From Proteles cristata cristata (taxonomy: Eukaryota > Chordata > Mammalia > Carnivora > Hyaenidae), in contig JAESUZ010000121.1 in NCBI GenBank assembly GCA_017311185.1, forward strand, positions 248,001-312,000: a stretch of DNA of 64,000 bases, given 5' to 3'. Positions 11,321 to 24,059 of this stretch are shown here, piece by piece. Under the pieces are notes generated by a model. It saw only the letters and a list, made by a program, of their open reading frames with translations, was not told where the DNA came from and ran no database searches. Numbering within the stretch: position 1 is the first letter of the stretch; each line of letters begins with the position of its first letter. The translations under genes and the position numbers were made by a program.

Positions 11321-11999
11321 CAAGTAAATTTAATGATATTCAGAATAGAGAATACCTAAACTACACTGCTCACCTGTTAAAATAAATGCTCACCTGATAT
11401 TTCTGATATATAATGGAAGATAAAACACTAAAAACTATATACTTTGAAAATAGTAGTGAAAACAGTATCATATGCAATCCCTAAAATTATAAGCAAATGA
11501 AATTACTCAATGGCAACACTGTCTCAAACATACACAAAAAATTTAACTGTGTGTCCTTGCATAAAACATTCTTTATCATTGGTCTAAATTTTGGCTAGAA
11601 AGATAATGGGACACGACATTTAAGCATTACAGAATGCTTGAGTAATTAACACAAATATAGGCAACTGTCGTGAAGGCAAAATTCCCAGTTGATGGCTTAC
11701 TCTGCCAAGATAATTTTCACTAATTATAAGAGGTCAACAACTGCTTTGAAGATACTTCAGAATTCAAGCACTCTACTTAATGTATCTTAATGAAGACAGA
11801 AAGGTCCCTAAAAAGCTAATCCAGTTCACATTTCTAGATTTTTTTAGGGATAAACACAGCTATTATATTCTATATAATTTTCTAGGTTTTGAGTTTCAAA
11901 ATCTGAAGAGTCACATTTTCACCACAGAAGCTGAATCCCTTGTGCCACAATTAAGTCTATTCCTTACTTTCAACTTCATTCAGTACAAAGTAAACGAGA

Positions 12000-12195
12000 G
12001 TGGGGACTCTGAAGCTATGCTGCCTGAGTTTAAATCCTAAAAACGACATTTACTAGCTGTGTGATAGTAAGTTTCTTCGCTTCACTCAGTTTTCTCATTT
12101 GTAGAATGGAAGTAATTATAACTTCTGCTTCAAGCTGTTTTAAGAAGATTCCAGAGTAGTGCTTGGTACAAAGTATTAAGTACTTACTATTATGC
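12000..12195 (+). mobile_element. MIR element
   Basis: Matches the MIR core: TTACTAGCTGTGTGATAGTAAG, then TCAGTTTTCTCATTTGTAGA and an end like GTGCTTGGTACAAAGTA. The open frame at 11780-12040 overlaps it and is not convincing as coding. Confidence 0.8.
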
Positions 12196-12640
12196 AGCAA
12201 TGTCCAACAGGACTTTAAGCAAGGATGGAAATATTCTTTTTTTTTTAATGTTAACTTTATTAATTTCCTTTTTTAGTTTATTTTATTTATTTTGAAAGAG
12301 AGCAGGGGAGGAGCAGAGAGAGAAGGGGGAGAGAAAATCCTAAGCAGGCTCCACATTGTCAGCACAGAGCACTACTCAGGGCTCAATCTCACTACTATGA
12401 GATCGTGACCTGAGCCAAAATCAAGAGTGGGACGCTTAACCGACTGAGCCACCCCGGTACCCCAATAATGGAAATATTCTTATCTGCACTGTCAAATACA
12501 CATGTGACCATCTGTCACTTAAAATGTGGTTACCTGAGTTAAAGAGTTGAATTGTTTTAATTTTAATTATATTTAAAAAGTCACTGGAGGCAAATGGCTT
12601 CTGTATTAGAAAGCACAGTAACAGGGGCGCCTGGGTGGCT
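12194..12640 (+). mobile_element. Non-autonomous hAT-Charlie-like DNA transposon remnant
   Basis: CAGCAATGTCCAACAGGACTT at the left, ATCTGCACTGTCAAATACAC and AAAATGTGGTTACCTGAG in the middle, and an AT-rich centre, as in mammalian MER/Charlie elements. It is split by the SINE at 12239-12463 and abutted by another at 12625. Family assignment is uncertain. Confidence 0.5.
12239..12463 (-). mobile_element. SINEC_Fc-type SINE (older)
   Basis: Diverged minus-strand copy. Target duplication ATGGAAATATTCTT on both sides. Confidence 0.88.
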
Positions 12641-12852
12641 TAGTAGGTTAAGCATCCGACTTTCGCTTAGGTCATGATCTCACGGTTCGTGGGTTCGAGC
12701 CCCGCGTCGGGCTCTGTGCTGACTGCCAGCTCCGAGCCTGGAGCCTGTTTCAGTCTGTGACTCCCTCTCTCTCTGACCCTCCCCTGCTCACGCTGTCTCT
12801 CTCTCTCTCCTAGAAATAAATAAAACATTAAAAAAATTTAAAAAAAAAAAAA
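12625..12852 (+). mobile_element. Young SINEC_Fc sublineage (type B) copy
   Basis: Near-consensus copy with GGTTCGAGCCCCGCGTCGGG and CTCCTAGAAATAAATAAAAC. Target duplication AGAAAGCACAGTAACA is perfect. Antisense to TM9SF2. Confidence 0.96.
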
Positions 12853-12984
12853 GAAAGCACAGTAACAGAAAAGAAATGTTGCTGGTATATAGTACCACTG
12901 ATATACTCTTTTCATATACTTATTATTTTTTATTCTATTCACTACAATCTTTCCTTTACTTGGAAAAATAAAGTTGTTAGTCTA

Positions 12985-13300
12985 TCCCAGAAATCAGCAA
13001 ACGTCTTAAAAGGCCAGAGAGTAATCATTTTAGGCTTTAAAGTTTACAGTCTCTGCCACTGTACAGCATGAAAGCAGTCATGGATGTTACATAGGTGAGT
13101 GAGTGCAGCCGTAGCCCAATAAAACTTCATTTATAGGCACTGAAATTCGATTTTCATGTAATTTCCATTCATCACTAAACATTATTCTTTCAATTTTTTT
13201 CCCTATTAGTTAAAAATATAAATACAACGTTTAGCTCAAGGGTACTATAAAAGCAGTCTGCAAGCTGCACTGGACCATCCTTGAGCTGTGCTTTCTGGCT
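12985..13300 (+). mobile_element. Ancient hAT-like repeat remnant
   Basis: Text such as ATCAGCAAACGTCTTAAAAGGCCAGA, then TTTTAGGCTTTAAAG and CCAATAAAACTTCATTTATAGG, matches a common mammalian terminal-inverted-repeat element. The precise family is not assigned. Confidence 0.5.
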
Positions 13301-13709
13301 ATTTCCAGTATTCCATAAATTAACATCTTAGAGAACCCAAAATAGGACACAGGGTTCAAAGGGCTGTTGCCATGTGAAAAATTTCAGGGTACTGTTCAAG
13401 GGCATATAAATTTAAGGTAAAATTTTTTTCCACCTCTACTCAATGGATGAGACAAGAATTTTTACTTTAGCCTATGATGTTCACTCTGAAGTTTCATGAC
13501 ACATCTTTTAGCTACAGAATTATACACTGAGGGAAGACAGTACTTTCAGTTTCTGACTTTTCTCCTATCCCCTCTGAGAATTAACCTTTCAAAACGGAAA
13601 GGTCTTAATCTTTTGAATTATCTCCTTGATCATGCCAGCTGCTTTTCTCAGGACCTCACCCTACTCTCATATCATTCTTAAAAGGTATGTCATTAAGAAT
13701 TACAGGCAG

Positions 13710-13918
13710 AGGAATGCCTGGGTGGCTCAGTTGGCTGAGTATCTGACTTTGGCTCAGGTCATGATCTCACAGTTCATAGGTTTGAGCCCGGCGTTGGGAT
13801 CTGTGCTGACGATGCGGAGCCTGGAGCCTGCCTCAGATTCCGTGTCTCTGTCGCTCTCTGCCCCTCCCCTACTCGTCCTGGGTCCCTCTCTCTCCGCCTC
13901 AAAAATAAACATTAAAAA
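13710..13918 (+). mobile_element. SINEC_Fc-type SINE
   Basis: Complete. Target duplication AATTACAGGCA (13697 and 13919). Confidence 0.92.
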
Positions 13919-14158
13919 AATTACAGGCAAAATTCAAGGTTTAGACATCAAAGAGTCATGTATGTATAGAATTACATTGTTTTTTTCATTAGCCTTTTGG
14001 CCATAAGCATAAATTCTTCAATGATACTCTTCACCTCTTTCCTATGTTCTATAAATGATAGCTCACAGCTCATCATCTCAAAAATATATTAATTGGTTTT
14101 CTTCAAACATACCTTTTTAACTTGCCTATGGTCAAAATAATTTACTTTTCGCTCTCTC

Positions 14159-14342
14159 TTTTTAAAATGTTTATTTTTGAGAGAGAACACCAGTGTAGTG
14201 GGGCAGAGAGAGATAGAGAGGATCCAAAGGGGGCTCCACACTGACAGCAGAGAGTCTGATGGGGGGGGGCTCGAACTCACACGTGGTGAGATGGACCTAA
14301 GCCAAAGTCAGATGCTTAACAGACTGAGCCACCCAGGCACTC
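14159..14342 (-). mobile_element. SINEC_Fc-type SINE
   Basis: Minus-strand copy with a run of nine or ten G near 14262. GCTCTCTT is duplicated at the flanks. Confidence 0.85.
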
Positions 14343-15403
14343 TGCTCTTTGCTCTCTTCAAGAGCACTCCAGGAAATACAGTCCCATTGACTTTACACTG
14401 TGTTACACATGGCAACTTAATGCTACTGGCACCTTGAAACATCTCAAGTGCATTCTCTTTGCCAAATTTAAGACCCAAATTAGCCTCAAGCACTTGTCTG
14501 GGAAGTCTGTCTCTATCTCCCATGAATTTCACCATTCACCATGAATTTACTGCCTACCGTACTCTGCCCAAGGTAACCCATATCAGTTTAAATTCCAATT
14601 TAATCTTTTTAAAAGACAATCTTGTCAAAATTTTAGAAATCACATTCACTGGCTCCCTCTAAATCCACTGTTAAGTGTTTGAATAAACTCTACAAGTCAG
14701 GAAAATTTTTCTTCCAGATGTCATGTTAGTCTTCTGTTTACATAATTTAGTATCACTTATTCTCACATACATATTCATTTTGGTCTACAGCGCAAGACCC
14801 ACAAACCCTTCCCCTTCCTATTTTCTTATCTGCATATTATTAGTTTCTACTCATCTTATCCTTGGGATTTTATTTAATATCTCATCTGTCAACTTTTCCC
14901 AATCTGGTGAAGTAGCTTCGGATTCTAATCCTAATAACAAAGGTAGTACAAAGCTTATGTTTTAGGTTTGCTTTGTGATTTAAAAGGCTGCCCACAAAAT
15001 TTTCCAATAGCAAACTCCAAAGCACAACCCTTCTCACAAATCTTTCACTTAAAAACAAAATTTATTTTTACACTCAACACGTAAGTAGGGAATACAACTT
15101 CAGACCGGAGGCTGTATAGCACCAGACTGCTGAGTTCATTTCAAATCCTAAGTTTACTTTTAATAAATATGTGCTTTTCATCAAGTAGTAATTTTGAATT
15201 TGAGAAATGAATGAGGGGACAATAAAACAGATAATGATACACAAGCTGGCCTACAGCTGGTGCACAAGAATTGTAAGATAATGACTAAATAAGCATAGCT
15301 ACTACTGTTATTTCCGAGTAAATGGACATTCCTGGATTTGAATATTTGTTAGTATAAGGATAATGTGGAGAGTTTCTCCTCCCTCCCATTAAAGGACACT
15401 TTA

Positions 15404-15617
15404 GGGGTGCCTGGGTGGCTCAGTCGGTTAAGCACCCGACTTCAGCTCAGGTCATGATCTCACAGTTTGTGGGTTCGAGCCCCACATCGGGCTGTGTGCT
15501 GATGGCTCAGCCTGTTTCAGATTCTGTGTCTCCCTCTCTCTCTGCCCCTTCCCCACTCATTCTCTGTCTCTCAAAACTGAATAAATGCTAAAAAAAAAAT
15601 TAAAAAAATAAATAAAT
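15404..15617 (+). mobile_element. SINEC_Fc-type SINE
   Basis: Complete. Target duplication AAAGGACACTTTA is perfect. Confidence 0.93.
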
Positions 15618-16141
15618 AAAGGACACTTTATGCCTTCTCATCTTCCCTTTATGCCTATTCATTACCCTCTTCTTAGCTATTAGTCTAGGGAAGGGGAAGG
15701 TAAGAATTATCAAGCCCGAGTCTCACAACAGCCTTATGAACTAGGGATTACTTGCTCTACTTTAAGACAAGGAAGTAAGTTGAAACACTGGACTGCCGAC
15801 TCAAAACAGTAAGTGAACTCAAGTGCTACTACCATCAATTTTAATCTCTGCTGTTCTCAGTCCTTTACGTCTCTTCCTTCATGTCTCTTACCATACTTTT
15901 TCACACTTACTTTTACAGGAAAGTTAGTTTATCACAGATATCACTGAAATTATGGACTTTTTCCTATTATTCAGTAAACTAATCAAAACACACCTGGGAT
16001 ATTCATTTCATCTTGGCTATTTTGTGGCACTTTCATTCTTCCTTTAGATTGTAAGAATCTGAAAATTTGAGAATTATTGTCTCACAACATGCTAAGAAGT
16101 ATAAATTACAATTAATGATATCTTTAACAAGAAACAGAGCT

Positions 16142-16365
16142 GGGCGCCAGGGTGGATCAGTAGATTAGGCACCACAACTCAGCTCAGGCCATGATCTCAA
16201 GGTTCGTGAATTCTAGCCCTGCTTCAGGTGAGCTTGAGCCCCATTTTGGGTGAGACCTGCTTCTCTCTCTCCCTCTCTCTGCCCCTCATAGGGTTCTCTC
16301 TCCCTCTCTCTCTCTGCCCCTCACTCACTTGCACCCTTTCTTAAAAATTAAAAAAAAAAAAAAAG
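16142..16365 (+). mobile_element. Variant tRNA-Lys SINE with a repeated middle and CT body (type C)
   Basis: After the B-box region comes a second GAGCTTGAGCCCC-like module, then two successive CT-rich/CTCTGCCCCTCA modules, ending in a plain poly-A tail. The copy at 62984 has the same layout. Confidence 0.8.
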
Positions 16366-16463
16366 AGCAATTTACAACATATTTGTAAATAAGCTACATT
16401 TATGAATCTCCATCTTAAATATCAATTCTTATACTGAAACAGGGAATTTCAAAACTATTTTAA

Positions 16464-16648
16464 GGGGGCATCTGGGTGGCTCAGTTGGTTAAGCGTCCAA
16501 CTCTTAATTCTGGCTCAGGTCACAATCTCAGTCATGAGATCAAGCCCCACATGTGTTTCTGCACAGACGGCATGGAGCCTGCTTGGGATTCTCTCTTCCC
16601 TCTCACATTCCCCTTGTTACTTACTCCAACTAAACAAACATTTTTAAA
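16464..16648 (+). mobile_element. SINEC_Fc-type SINE
   Basis: Head through body recognisable. The tail is diverged (ACTAAACAAACATTTTTAAAA). Confidence 0.85.
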
Positions 16649-16659
16649 ATATCTTAAGA

Positions 16660-16920
16660 AAAAAATCCTTGTAATATGGCAGTAGAGAAAACGTTAAAAA
16701 CTGGAAAGAAAAAGCGAGTTTATGTGGTTTGAAAAAGGCAAAAGTTTGCTATAAACATCATGACATTTATCCCTAAAAAATATAAATACACAGATAAACA
16801 GGAAAAATATAAACAACTATTGGCTCCAGAGGTCTAGACAGATATACAGGTAATTATTATACTATTCCATCAACTTTTTTAAATTTTGAAAAGTGTCACA
16901 ATTAAAAGTTGTAAAAAGAA
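16660..16920 (+). mobile_element. Possible old L1 3' end
   Basis: A-rich text with GGAAAAATATAAACAACTATTGG and an ending AATTAAAAGTTGTAAAAAG resembles L1M 3' ends. Weak. Confidence 0.35.
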
Positions 16921-17241
16921 AAGGCTTTAAAAGTTGAGAGTAGACTCCAGGGACAAAAGCCAAATCAAAGCAATAAGAAATAACAATGAAAGATTAACAT
17001 TTAGTGCGGAAAGCTGTTCTAGGAAGAAAAGATGACTTCAAAATAAGTATTAAATAGGAGGAAACAGAATTTGAAATTCACAAGAACAAAAAATCCTGAA
17101 CAACCACGAGAAAGTCATTCACTCAACACATTTATTTAATGCCCACAACACTAGACCTTGTGAGTGATATAATACAAAAGACACGAACACTTGCCTTCAA
17201 AGAATTTTTTAAAATATATTTTAATTAAGTTATGTACTTTA

Positions 17242-17453
17242 GTTTTTTTATTTCTTAATGTTTTTATTTATTTCTGAGAGAGACAGCGTGAGCAGGGGAG
17301 GGTGAGAGAGAGAGGGAGATACAGAATCCAAAGCAGGCTCCAGGCTCTGAGCTGTCAGCACAGAGCCTGACGCGGGGCTCGAACCCATGAACCGTGAGAT
17401 CATGACCTGATCTGAAGTTGGACGCTCAACCAACTGAGCCACCCAGGCGCCCT
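17242..17453 (-). mobile_element. SINEC_Fc-type SINE
   Basis: Complete. The target sequence TGCCTTCAAAGAATTT recurs as TGCCCTCAAAGAATTT just after the head. About 35 bp of AT-rich sequence sits between the left target copy and the SINE tail. Confidence 0.9.
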
Positions 17454-19307
17454 GCCCTCAAAGAATTTCTAAACCAGATGGAGAGATAAGACATAGATTC
17501 AAGAAAGGAAAAGAAAAAAAGTGACAATGTTATTTATAAGTTCTTAGGTAGTTACTGAATCTCCAAGGGATTTAGGTTTTTTTTATCATTAAAACAGCAA
17601 TGTGCTATAAAATGATAATATATGATTAATTTTATGGTCACTTTCCACTCTAAACATCTTTATTTCCCATCCAAAAGTTAATTAAGTCCATCTCCTGGAA
17701 TCTGCCTTAAACGGAGACAGCCAATTCCAAATACCACTGACATGACTAGAAAGTGCTTTAAAGGTTACTTACTTCACATTGCCACTTTCAAAATGTCCCA
17801 GAGTTATTATCAGCATGAAAAGGTGTGACAACAGTAAACATTTTAAGGAAATTACATATAAGTCCTAAACCAATCCCACCCTAAGAAATGTTTTCTGCAA
17901 GCAATTTACTTAATTTAGAGTGCTCTGGTCTCCCTTCTAAATCCTTTCCTTCCCCAAATGTACAATTTGATTCTGGCCCTAATCTGCCCAGTCTACAGGC
18001 AATCCCAGCTTTGGTCACAACTGTACTTTGTTTTATTGTTTGAGCCACGTGCGCCATGCCACGGAACCGCATTTTCCCCATTTCCTTGTTTCTTTGTTTT
18101 GCTCTTACTCCACCTTCCCTGCCATCACATCTATCGTAACCCCACACCCATGACTGGATTTCAAGGTACAAAGAAATAAAGAAGAAATATGACTTTGAAT
18201 AAGAATCAAAGCAACTGACTACTCATAAAAGGGTTTGAGATATCAAGGCACAGCCACAGAAGAGGAAAACTATGGGCATTTCAACTGCTTAATATTGGGA
18301 GTCCACAGTGGGAAAACTTCCACAGGGAAACCTTAACTGAGATGTAATAAAACAAACCCAGTGGAAATGCTGGAACTCATAAATGGATGTTCATGAACTC
18401 TTGAGTTATCTGACCAGCAATGCCCAGAAGCTGATATCCTAAGACACTAAAGTTCTTCCTTTTATCCCTACTTCACTAAAAAATAAAATTTCAATTTTAG
18501 ATTGTATCAAAGAAAGGAATAAATACAAAATCTGACTACTCAAAAATCAGTTACATAGGTTAAAACTGCATTCATTGTAGAAGCCAGGGATCTCCAGAGT
18601 AAGGCAGAAGAGGTAGAGTACTCAGTGTGAGAGATACAGCAGCGCCCCAATGTCAAAACAAAATCACAGTCAAAATCACACTCTAGGAGCTGCATCTTCC
18701 CTTCACCACTTGCTAGGTATATACACTTGAGAGGGTTGCTACATCTTATCCAGCGTCAGTTTCCCCATTTACAAATCACAAAATTGTTCAGAAAACTAAG
18801 ACACACACAAAGTACACAAATTGTAATTTTTATTGTTGTTATTGGCATAGGGAAATAAATAGGTTTGAACGTTGAGAAGAAGAACAAAGAAAAAATATTT
18901 CAAAAGTTTCCTACAAAGGCTTTCGTCAATACTTAATTTTAACGGTAACAAAGAAAAACTTTGTAGAGCACATTTAAAGTAGCTACAATTAACTCCAACA
19001 CTTTCTAAGGATACTGATTTTTAAAAAAAAAAAAGTGTGAGGAAGAACAGGAAGTAGGAGCTTCAAGAACTGGGCTGAGACCCAGAGAGCACAGACCAGT
19101 ATCTAGAATTTGTGTGTGTCTCTGTGAGTATGTGGGGGTGTGGGGTATGAAGCACACGTCTGTGGCTTTGTTTCACGTGTTCAAATACACACCTCTGGAA
19201 GGGCTGCCCTTTGGGGAGAGCCAACAGCAGGGCAGTATTTTATCCGTACTGACCTCGCCTGCTTTCCCAATCCTAGGTCCCAAATGCACTATAATGAATA
19301 ACCACAG

Positions 19308-19489
19308 TTTTTTTAAAGCTTATTTATTTATACTGAGAGAGAGAGAGAAATCAGGGGAGGGGCGGGGGGGAGCCTAAGCAGGCTCTGCCCTGTCCCACTG
19401 TGGGGCTTGAACTCACAAACCTGGGAGATCATGAGCTGGGCCAAAATCAAGAGCCAGATGCTTCATCAACTGAGCGACCCAAGTGCCAC
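19308..19489 (-). mobile_element. SINEC_Fc-type SINE (older)
   Basis: Diverged minus-strand copy ending CAACTGAGCGACCCAAGTGCC. A short CCACAG repeat flanks it. Confidence 0.82.
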
Positions 19490-20001
19490 AGAACAATCAG
19501 TTTTAAAATAATTTTACTCAAAAATGTAATTTATGAAAGCAAACTTTCTAAGCTCCATTTACTTTTTCACAGAAAGGAAAAAGTTGTTAGACTGTGAAAT
19601 TTATCATAGTCAAAATCATTCCAATGCCAAATTTCATATATAAAACAATATCAGTGGCCCACATACACTGATTAGTTTCCAGAAGCTAAGAGTCAATCTC
19701 TTATTCAGAAGAAAACTCTGATAACATGAAACTAAATACCAAGAAGTAACTATATATCAATTTTTGTATCAGGAAGTTCATGTATAATCATATTTTTTTT
19801 AGACATTTCAAAATCTTCAAACTATATCTATGGTCAAATTAAAACAAGTAAATATACATTGTATCTGTTCAAAGCAACATTTAGAACTGTTCTCTTAAAT
19901 TTTACTTATTCCAGATTTATAGGCAACTGCTCCCAAAATAACAATTTATTAAACATTTCTAAAAATAACTACCAAGAAAAGACATTTAAAAGTATGATTC
20001 T

Positions 20002-20232
20002 GGGGACACTCAGGTGGCTTAGTTGGTTAGGAGTCTGATTTCGGCTCAAGTCCTGATTTCGTGGTTCGTGAGTTTAAGCCCTGCATCTGGTTCTAGGCTG
20101 ACAGCTCAGAGCCTGGAGCCTGCTTCAGACTCCGTCCGTGTCTCCCTTTCTCTGCCCCTCGCCAGTCCACACTCTGTCTCTCTCAAAAGTAAATAAACAT
20201 TTAAAAAAAAGTACAATGCTGCAAAAAAGAAA
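20002..20232 (+). mobile_element. SINEC_Fc-type SINE with long A-rich tail
   Basis: Head to tail complete. The target AAGTATGATTCTGG recurs as AAGTACAATTCTGG at about 20235, after an extended A-rich tail. Confidence 0.88.
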
Positions 20233-20617
20233 AAAAGTACAATTCTGGTAAAACTGTTACTATGACAGCATGATACTGTACATGAAACCTTAAGGATTCT
20301 ACCAAAAAACTATTAGAAGTAATAAATGAATTCACTAAATGTGTAGGACACAAAATAAATAAATAAACAGTGATCTGTTGCATTCCTATTCACTAACAAT
20401 AAAGTGGCAGAAAGGGAAATTAAGAAAACAGTGACATTTACAATTACACCGAAAAGAGTAAAATACCTAGAAATGAACTTAACCAAGAAGGTAAAAGACC
20501 TGCACTCTGAAAACCATACAACACTGCTGAAAGAAACTAAAGATGACACAAACAAACAGAAAGATATATCATGCTTATGGACAGGAAGAATATTGTTAAA
20601 ATGCTCATACTACCTCA

Positions 20618-20800
20618 GGGCACCTAGGTGGCTCAGTCGGTTGAGCATCTGACTTTGGCGCAGGTCATGATCTCGTGGTTTCTGAGTTCAAGCTCCACAA
20701 TGGACTCACTGCTGTCGAAGCATAGCCCGCTTTGGATCCTGTCCCTCTTTCTCTGTCCTTCCCCTGCTTGCACCCTCTCAAAAATAAACATTTAAAAAAA
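20618..20800 (+). mobile_element. SINEC_Fc-type SINE inside L1
   Basis: Target duplication ATGCTCATACTACCT / ATGTCCATACTATCT within L1. Confidence 0.88.
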
Positions 20801-21508
20801 TGTCCATACTATCTAAAGCAATCTACAGACACAACATAATCTCTATCAAAGTACCAATAGTATTTTTCACAGAACTAGAACAATTAAACCTAAAATTCAC
20901 ATGGAACTACAAAAGTCTCTGAACAGCCAAACCAATCTGGAAAAGTACAGAGCTGGAGGCAACATAATCCCTGATTTCAGGACATATTGCGAAGCTACAG
21001 TAATCAAAACAGTATGATCCTGGCACAAAAAGAGAGAGATACAGATCACTATAACAGGATGGAGGACCCAGAAATAAGCCCACGCTTATATGGTTAATTA
21101 ATTTACAACGAAGGAGGCAAGAATTTACGATGGGGAAAAGACAGTCTCTTCAACAAATGGTGCTTAGAAAACTGGACCACTCTCTTATACCACACACAAA
21201 AAGAATCTCAAAATAGATTAAAGACCCAAATGTAAAACCTAAAACCATAAAACTCTTAGAAGAAAACATAGGCAGCAATCTCTGACATCGCTCTTAGCAA
21301 TGTATTTATAGATATATTTCCTCAGGGAAGGGAGGGAAGAAAAGCAAAAATAAACTATAGGCACTACACCAAAACACAAAGCTTTTGCCTTGTAAAGTAA
21401 ACCAAACGAAATGAAAGCAAAGGAAACGAACAAAATGAAAAGACAACCTACTGAATGTGAGAAAATATATCCTTTAAGAGGTTATTATCTAAAATATATA
21501 AAGAACAT

Positions 21509-21720
21509 GGAGCGCCTGGGGGCTCAGCCAGTTGAGTGTCTGACTTTGGCTCAGGTCATGATCTCGAGGTTCATGAGTTTGAGCCCCATGTTGGGCTCTG
21601 TGCTGACAGCTGAGAGCCTGGAGCCTGTTTGAACTCTGTGTATCCTTCTCTCTCTGCCCATCCCCCATTCACTCTGTCTCTCTCTCTCTCTCAAAAATAA
21701 ATAATCATTAAAAACATGTT
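21509..21720 (+). mobile_element. SINEC_Fc-type SINE inside L1
   Basis: Complete copy with AAAAATAAATAATCATTAAA tail. Confidence 0.88.
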
Positions 21721-22242
21721 TTTAAATAAATGAGGCATATAAAAAACTCATAAGATGTAACACCAAAAAGCCAAAATAACCCACTTAAACAATGGGCAGA
21801 GGACCTGAACAGACATTTTTCCAAGACATACAGATGGCCAACAGACACATGACAAGATGCTCAACATCACTCATCATCAGGGAAATGAAATCAAAATCAC
21901 AATGAGATATCACCTCACACCTGCCAAAATAAAAAAGACAAGAAACAACAAACGCTGGTCGCGGATGTGGAGAAAAAAGAACCTTTGTGCACTATCGGTG
22001 GAACAGTGGAACTGTGGGAAAAAAGGACGGAGGTTCCTCAAAAAATTAAAAATAGACATACCATACAATCCAGTAATTATACTACTAGGCATTTACCTAA
22101 AAAAAAAAAACCCAAAAAACAAAAACATTAATTTGAAAATATATATGTATCCGATGGTTATTGTAGCATTATTTACAACAGCCAAGATATGGAAGCAACC
22201 TAAGTCCCCATCTGTACATGAATGGATAAAGAAAATGTGGTG

Positions 22243-22243
22243 T

Positions 22244-22279
<36 letters not shown>
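22243..22279. repeat. (CA)n microsatellite
   Basis: Uninterrupted CA dinucleotides within the L1 ORF2 3' region, shortly after TGGTGTGTA. Confidence 0.95.
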
Positions 22280-22280
<1 letters not shown>

Positions 22281-23317
22281 ATTACTTAGCCATAAAAGAG
22301 AATGAGATCTTGCCATCTGCAATAAAATGGATGAACTGAGTGGGTATTATCCTAAGTGAAGTAAGTCAGACAAAGAAAGACTGTGTGATTTTACTCATAT
22401 GTGGAATCTAAAAACTAAAACCAAAGGAATAAACAACAAAAAAGAAGCAGAAACATCCATAAATACAAAGAACAAATTGGTAGCTGCCAGAGAGGAAGGG
22501 GATGTGGTGTTGGGAAAAATAGATGGAGTGAAAGCTGCAGGCTGCCAGTTATGGAGTGAGACAGAATGAGTAAGTCACAGGGCTGAAAGGTACAGCACGG
22601 AGGACACAGTCAGTGGGGCTGTAACAGTATTGTATGGTAAGAGTTACAGACCTGTCTAATTACTATGTTGCACACCTGAAACTAATGCAACATTGTATGT
22701 CAACTACAAATTTAAAAGCATATGATTGTTTCATTTTTATCAAAAAGTTGTTAAACTAATTACTTCAACATTCTTTAATAACACACACACAATGGGGTAT
22801 ATTTGGTGATTTTTCCTTATGGGACAGGAAAGAAAATCATAACCTTTCATCTAAGAACACAATCCATAAAGAGTAAAAAAGTGGCAGATGTTTTGGAGAG
22901 TTTAGTTGTTCAGCCTGATTTCAGGTTAACAAGCCAACAATTAATTGAAAGTTAAATGCAGCACCTGTGAACTGCTCACTAATCAGCCATCAGAAAGCCA
23001 CTCAGCACACTGAAGACTCAATCTAAAGCTAAACAGGATGCAGCAGCTAATAGAGATGATCCAAACCTCTGCAAAATAGAACTGCACATTTTACTGTGAA
23101 GATTTATTAACTTCTGATCAGAGCTTTATTCTATTTATGGTAGTCAATACATCATCCCTTGATTTTAAGAAAGTAAAATGGATTCCAGAGGAAAAGAATA
23201 CCACAGTTTAAGCCTTTATTACTACAGTTTCAAAAGCTAACAACAAAAAACAAAGAGGAAAAAAAAAAGAGAAACCTTAAGAGCAATGAAAGCAATACAG
23301 CATTAAAAATGTTTTCA

Positions 23318-23523
23318 GGGGGGCACCTGCGTGGCTCAATCAAGTAAGATCAGGTTATGATCTCACAGTCTATGGGTTCAAGCCACGCTTCGGGCTCTGT
23401 GCTGACAGCTTAGAACCTGGAGCCTGCTTTGGATTCTGTGTCTCTCTCTCTCTGCTCCTCCCCTGCTTGCGCTCTGTCTCTGTCTCTCTCAAAAATAAGT
23501 AAATATTTTTTAAAAATAACAAA
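23318..23523 (+). mobile_element. SINEC_Fc-type SINE (first of three in tandem)
   Basis: Head slightly shortened after the A box. Normal CT body and tail. Confidence 0.88.
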
Positions 23524-23540
23524 AAAGTGTTCTTGGTACC

Positions 23541-23778
23541 AGAGCACCTGGGTGGCTCAGTCGGTTGAGCTTCGACTTCAGCTCAGTCGACTTCATGATC
23601 TCATGGTTCATGGGGTTGACTCCCATGTCGGGGTCTGTGCTGGGAGCTCAGAGCCTGAGCCTGCTTCGGATTCTGTGTCTCCCTCTTTCTCTGCCTCTCC
23701 CCCTCTCACACTCTGTCTCTGTCTCTCAAAAATAAATAAACGTTAAAAAAAAACTTTTTTAATTAAAAAAAAAAAAAA
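23541..23778 (+). mobile_element. SINEC_Fc-type SINE (second of three in tandem)
   Basis: Contains a short CTTCAGCTCAGTCGACTTCA internal duplication between the A and B boxes. Long A-rich tail. Confidence 0.88.
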
Positions 23779-23799
23779 GACAAAAAACATTTGCAGTAC

Positions 23800-24031
23800 C
23801 AGGGCACCTGGCTGGCTAAGTCAGTGGAGAATCCAACTCAATTTCTGCCCAGGTCATGATCTCAGGGTTTGTGGGATCCAACCCTGAGTCAGGCTCTGAG
23901 CTGACAGCGCAAAGCCTCCTTGGGATTCTCTCTCCCTCTGCCCCTCCCCTGGATGCGCATGTACACCCACATGCGCGCACGCGCACACACACACACACTC
24001 TCTCTCTCAAATAAATAAACATTAAAAAAAA
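23800..24031 (+). mobile_element. SINEC_Fc-type SINE (third of three in tandem)
   Basis: GTACCAG before its head repeats the flank of the previous copy. The body carries an alternating purine-pyrimidine GCGC/CACA tract at 23951-23998. Confidence 0.86.
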
Positions 24032-24059
24032 GGTTTTGTTACCATCGTGTAGTTAATAA

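Larger units (their letters stand above)
20240..22725 (+). mobile_element. Old L1, ORF2 3' part and 3' UTR (decayed)
   Basis: Translated pieces on the plus strand match the L1 ORF2 C-terminal region (for example LLKETKDDTNKQKDISCLWT near 20530 and the CGK...FLKKLKIDIPYNPVI block near 22040). The 3' UTR ends CACACCTGAAACTAATGCAACATTG. Stops and frameshifts break it throughout. SINEs at 20618-20800 and 21509-21720 and a (CA)n tract interrupt it. Antisense to TM9SF2 in intron 1. Confidence 0.88.
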
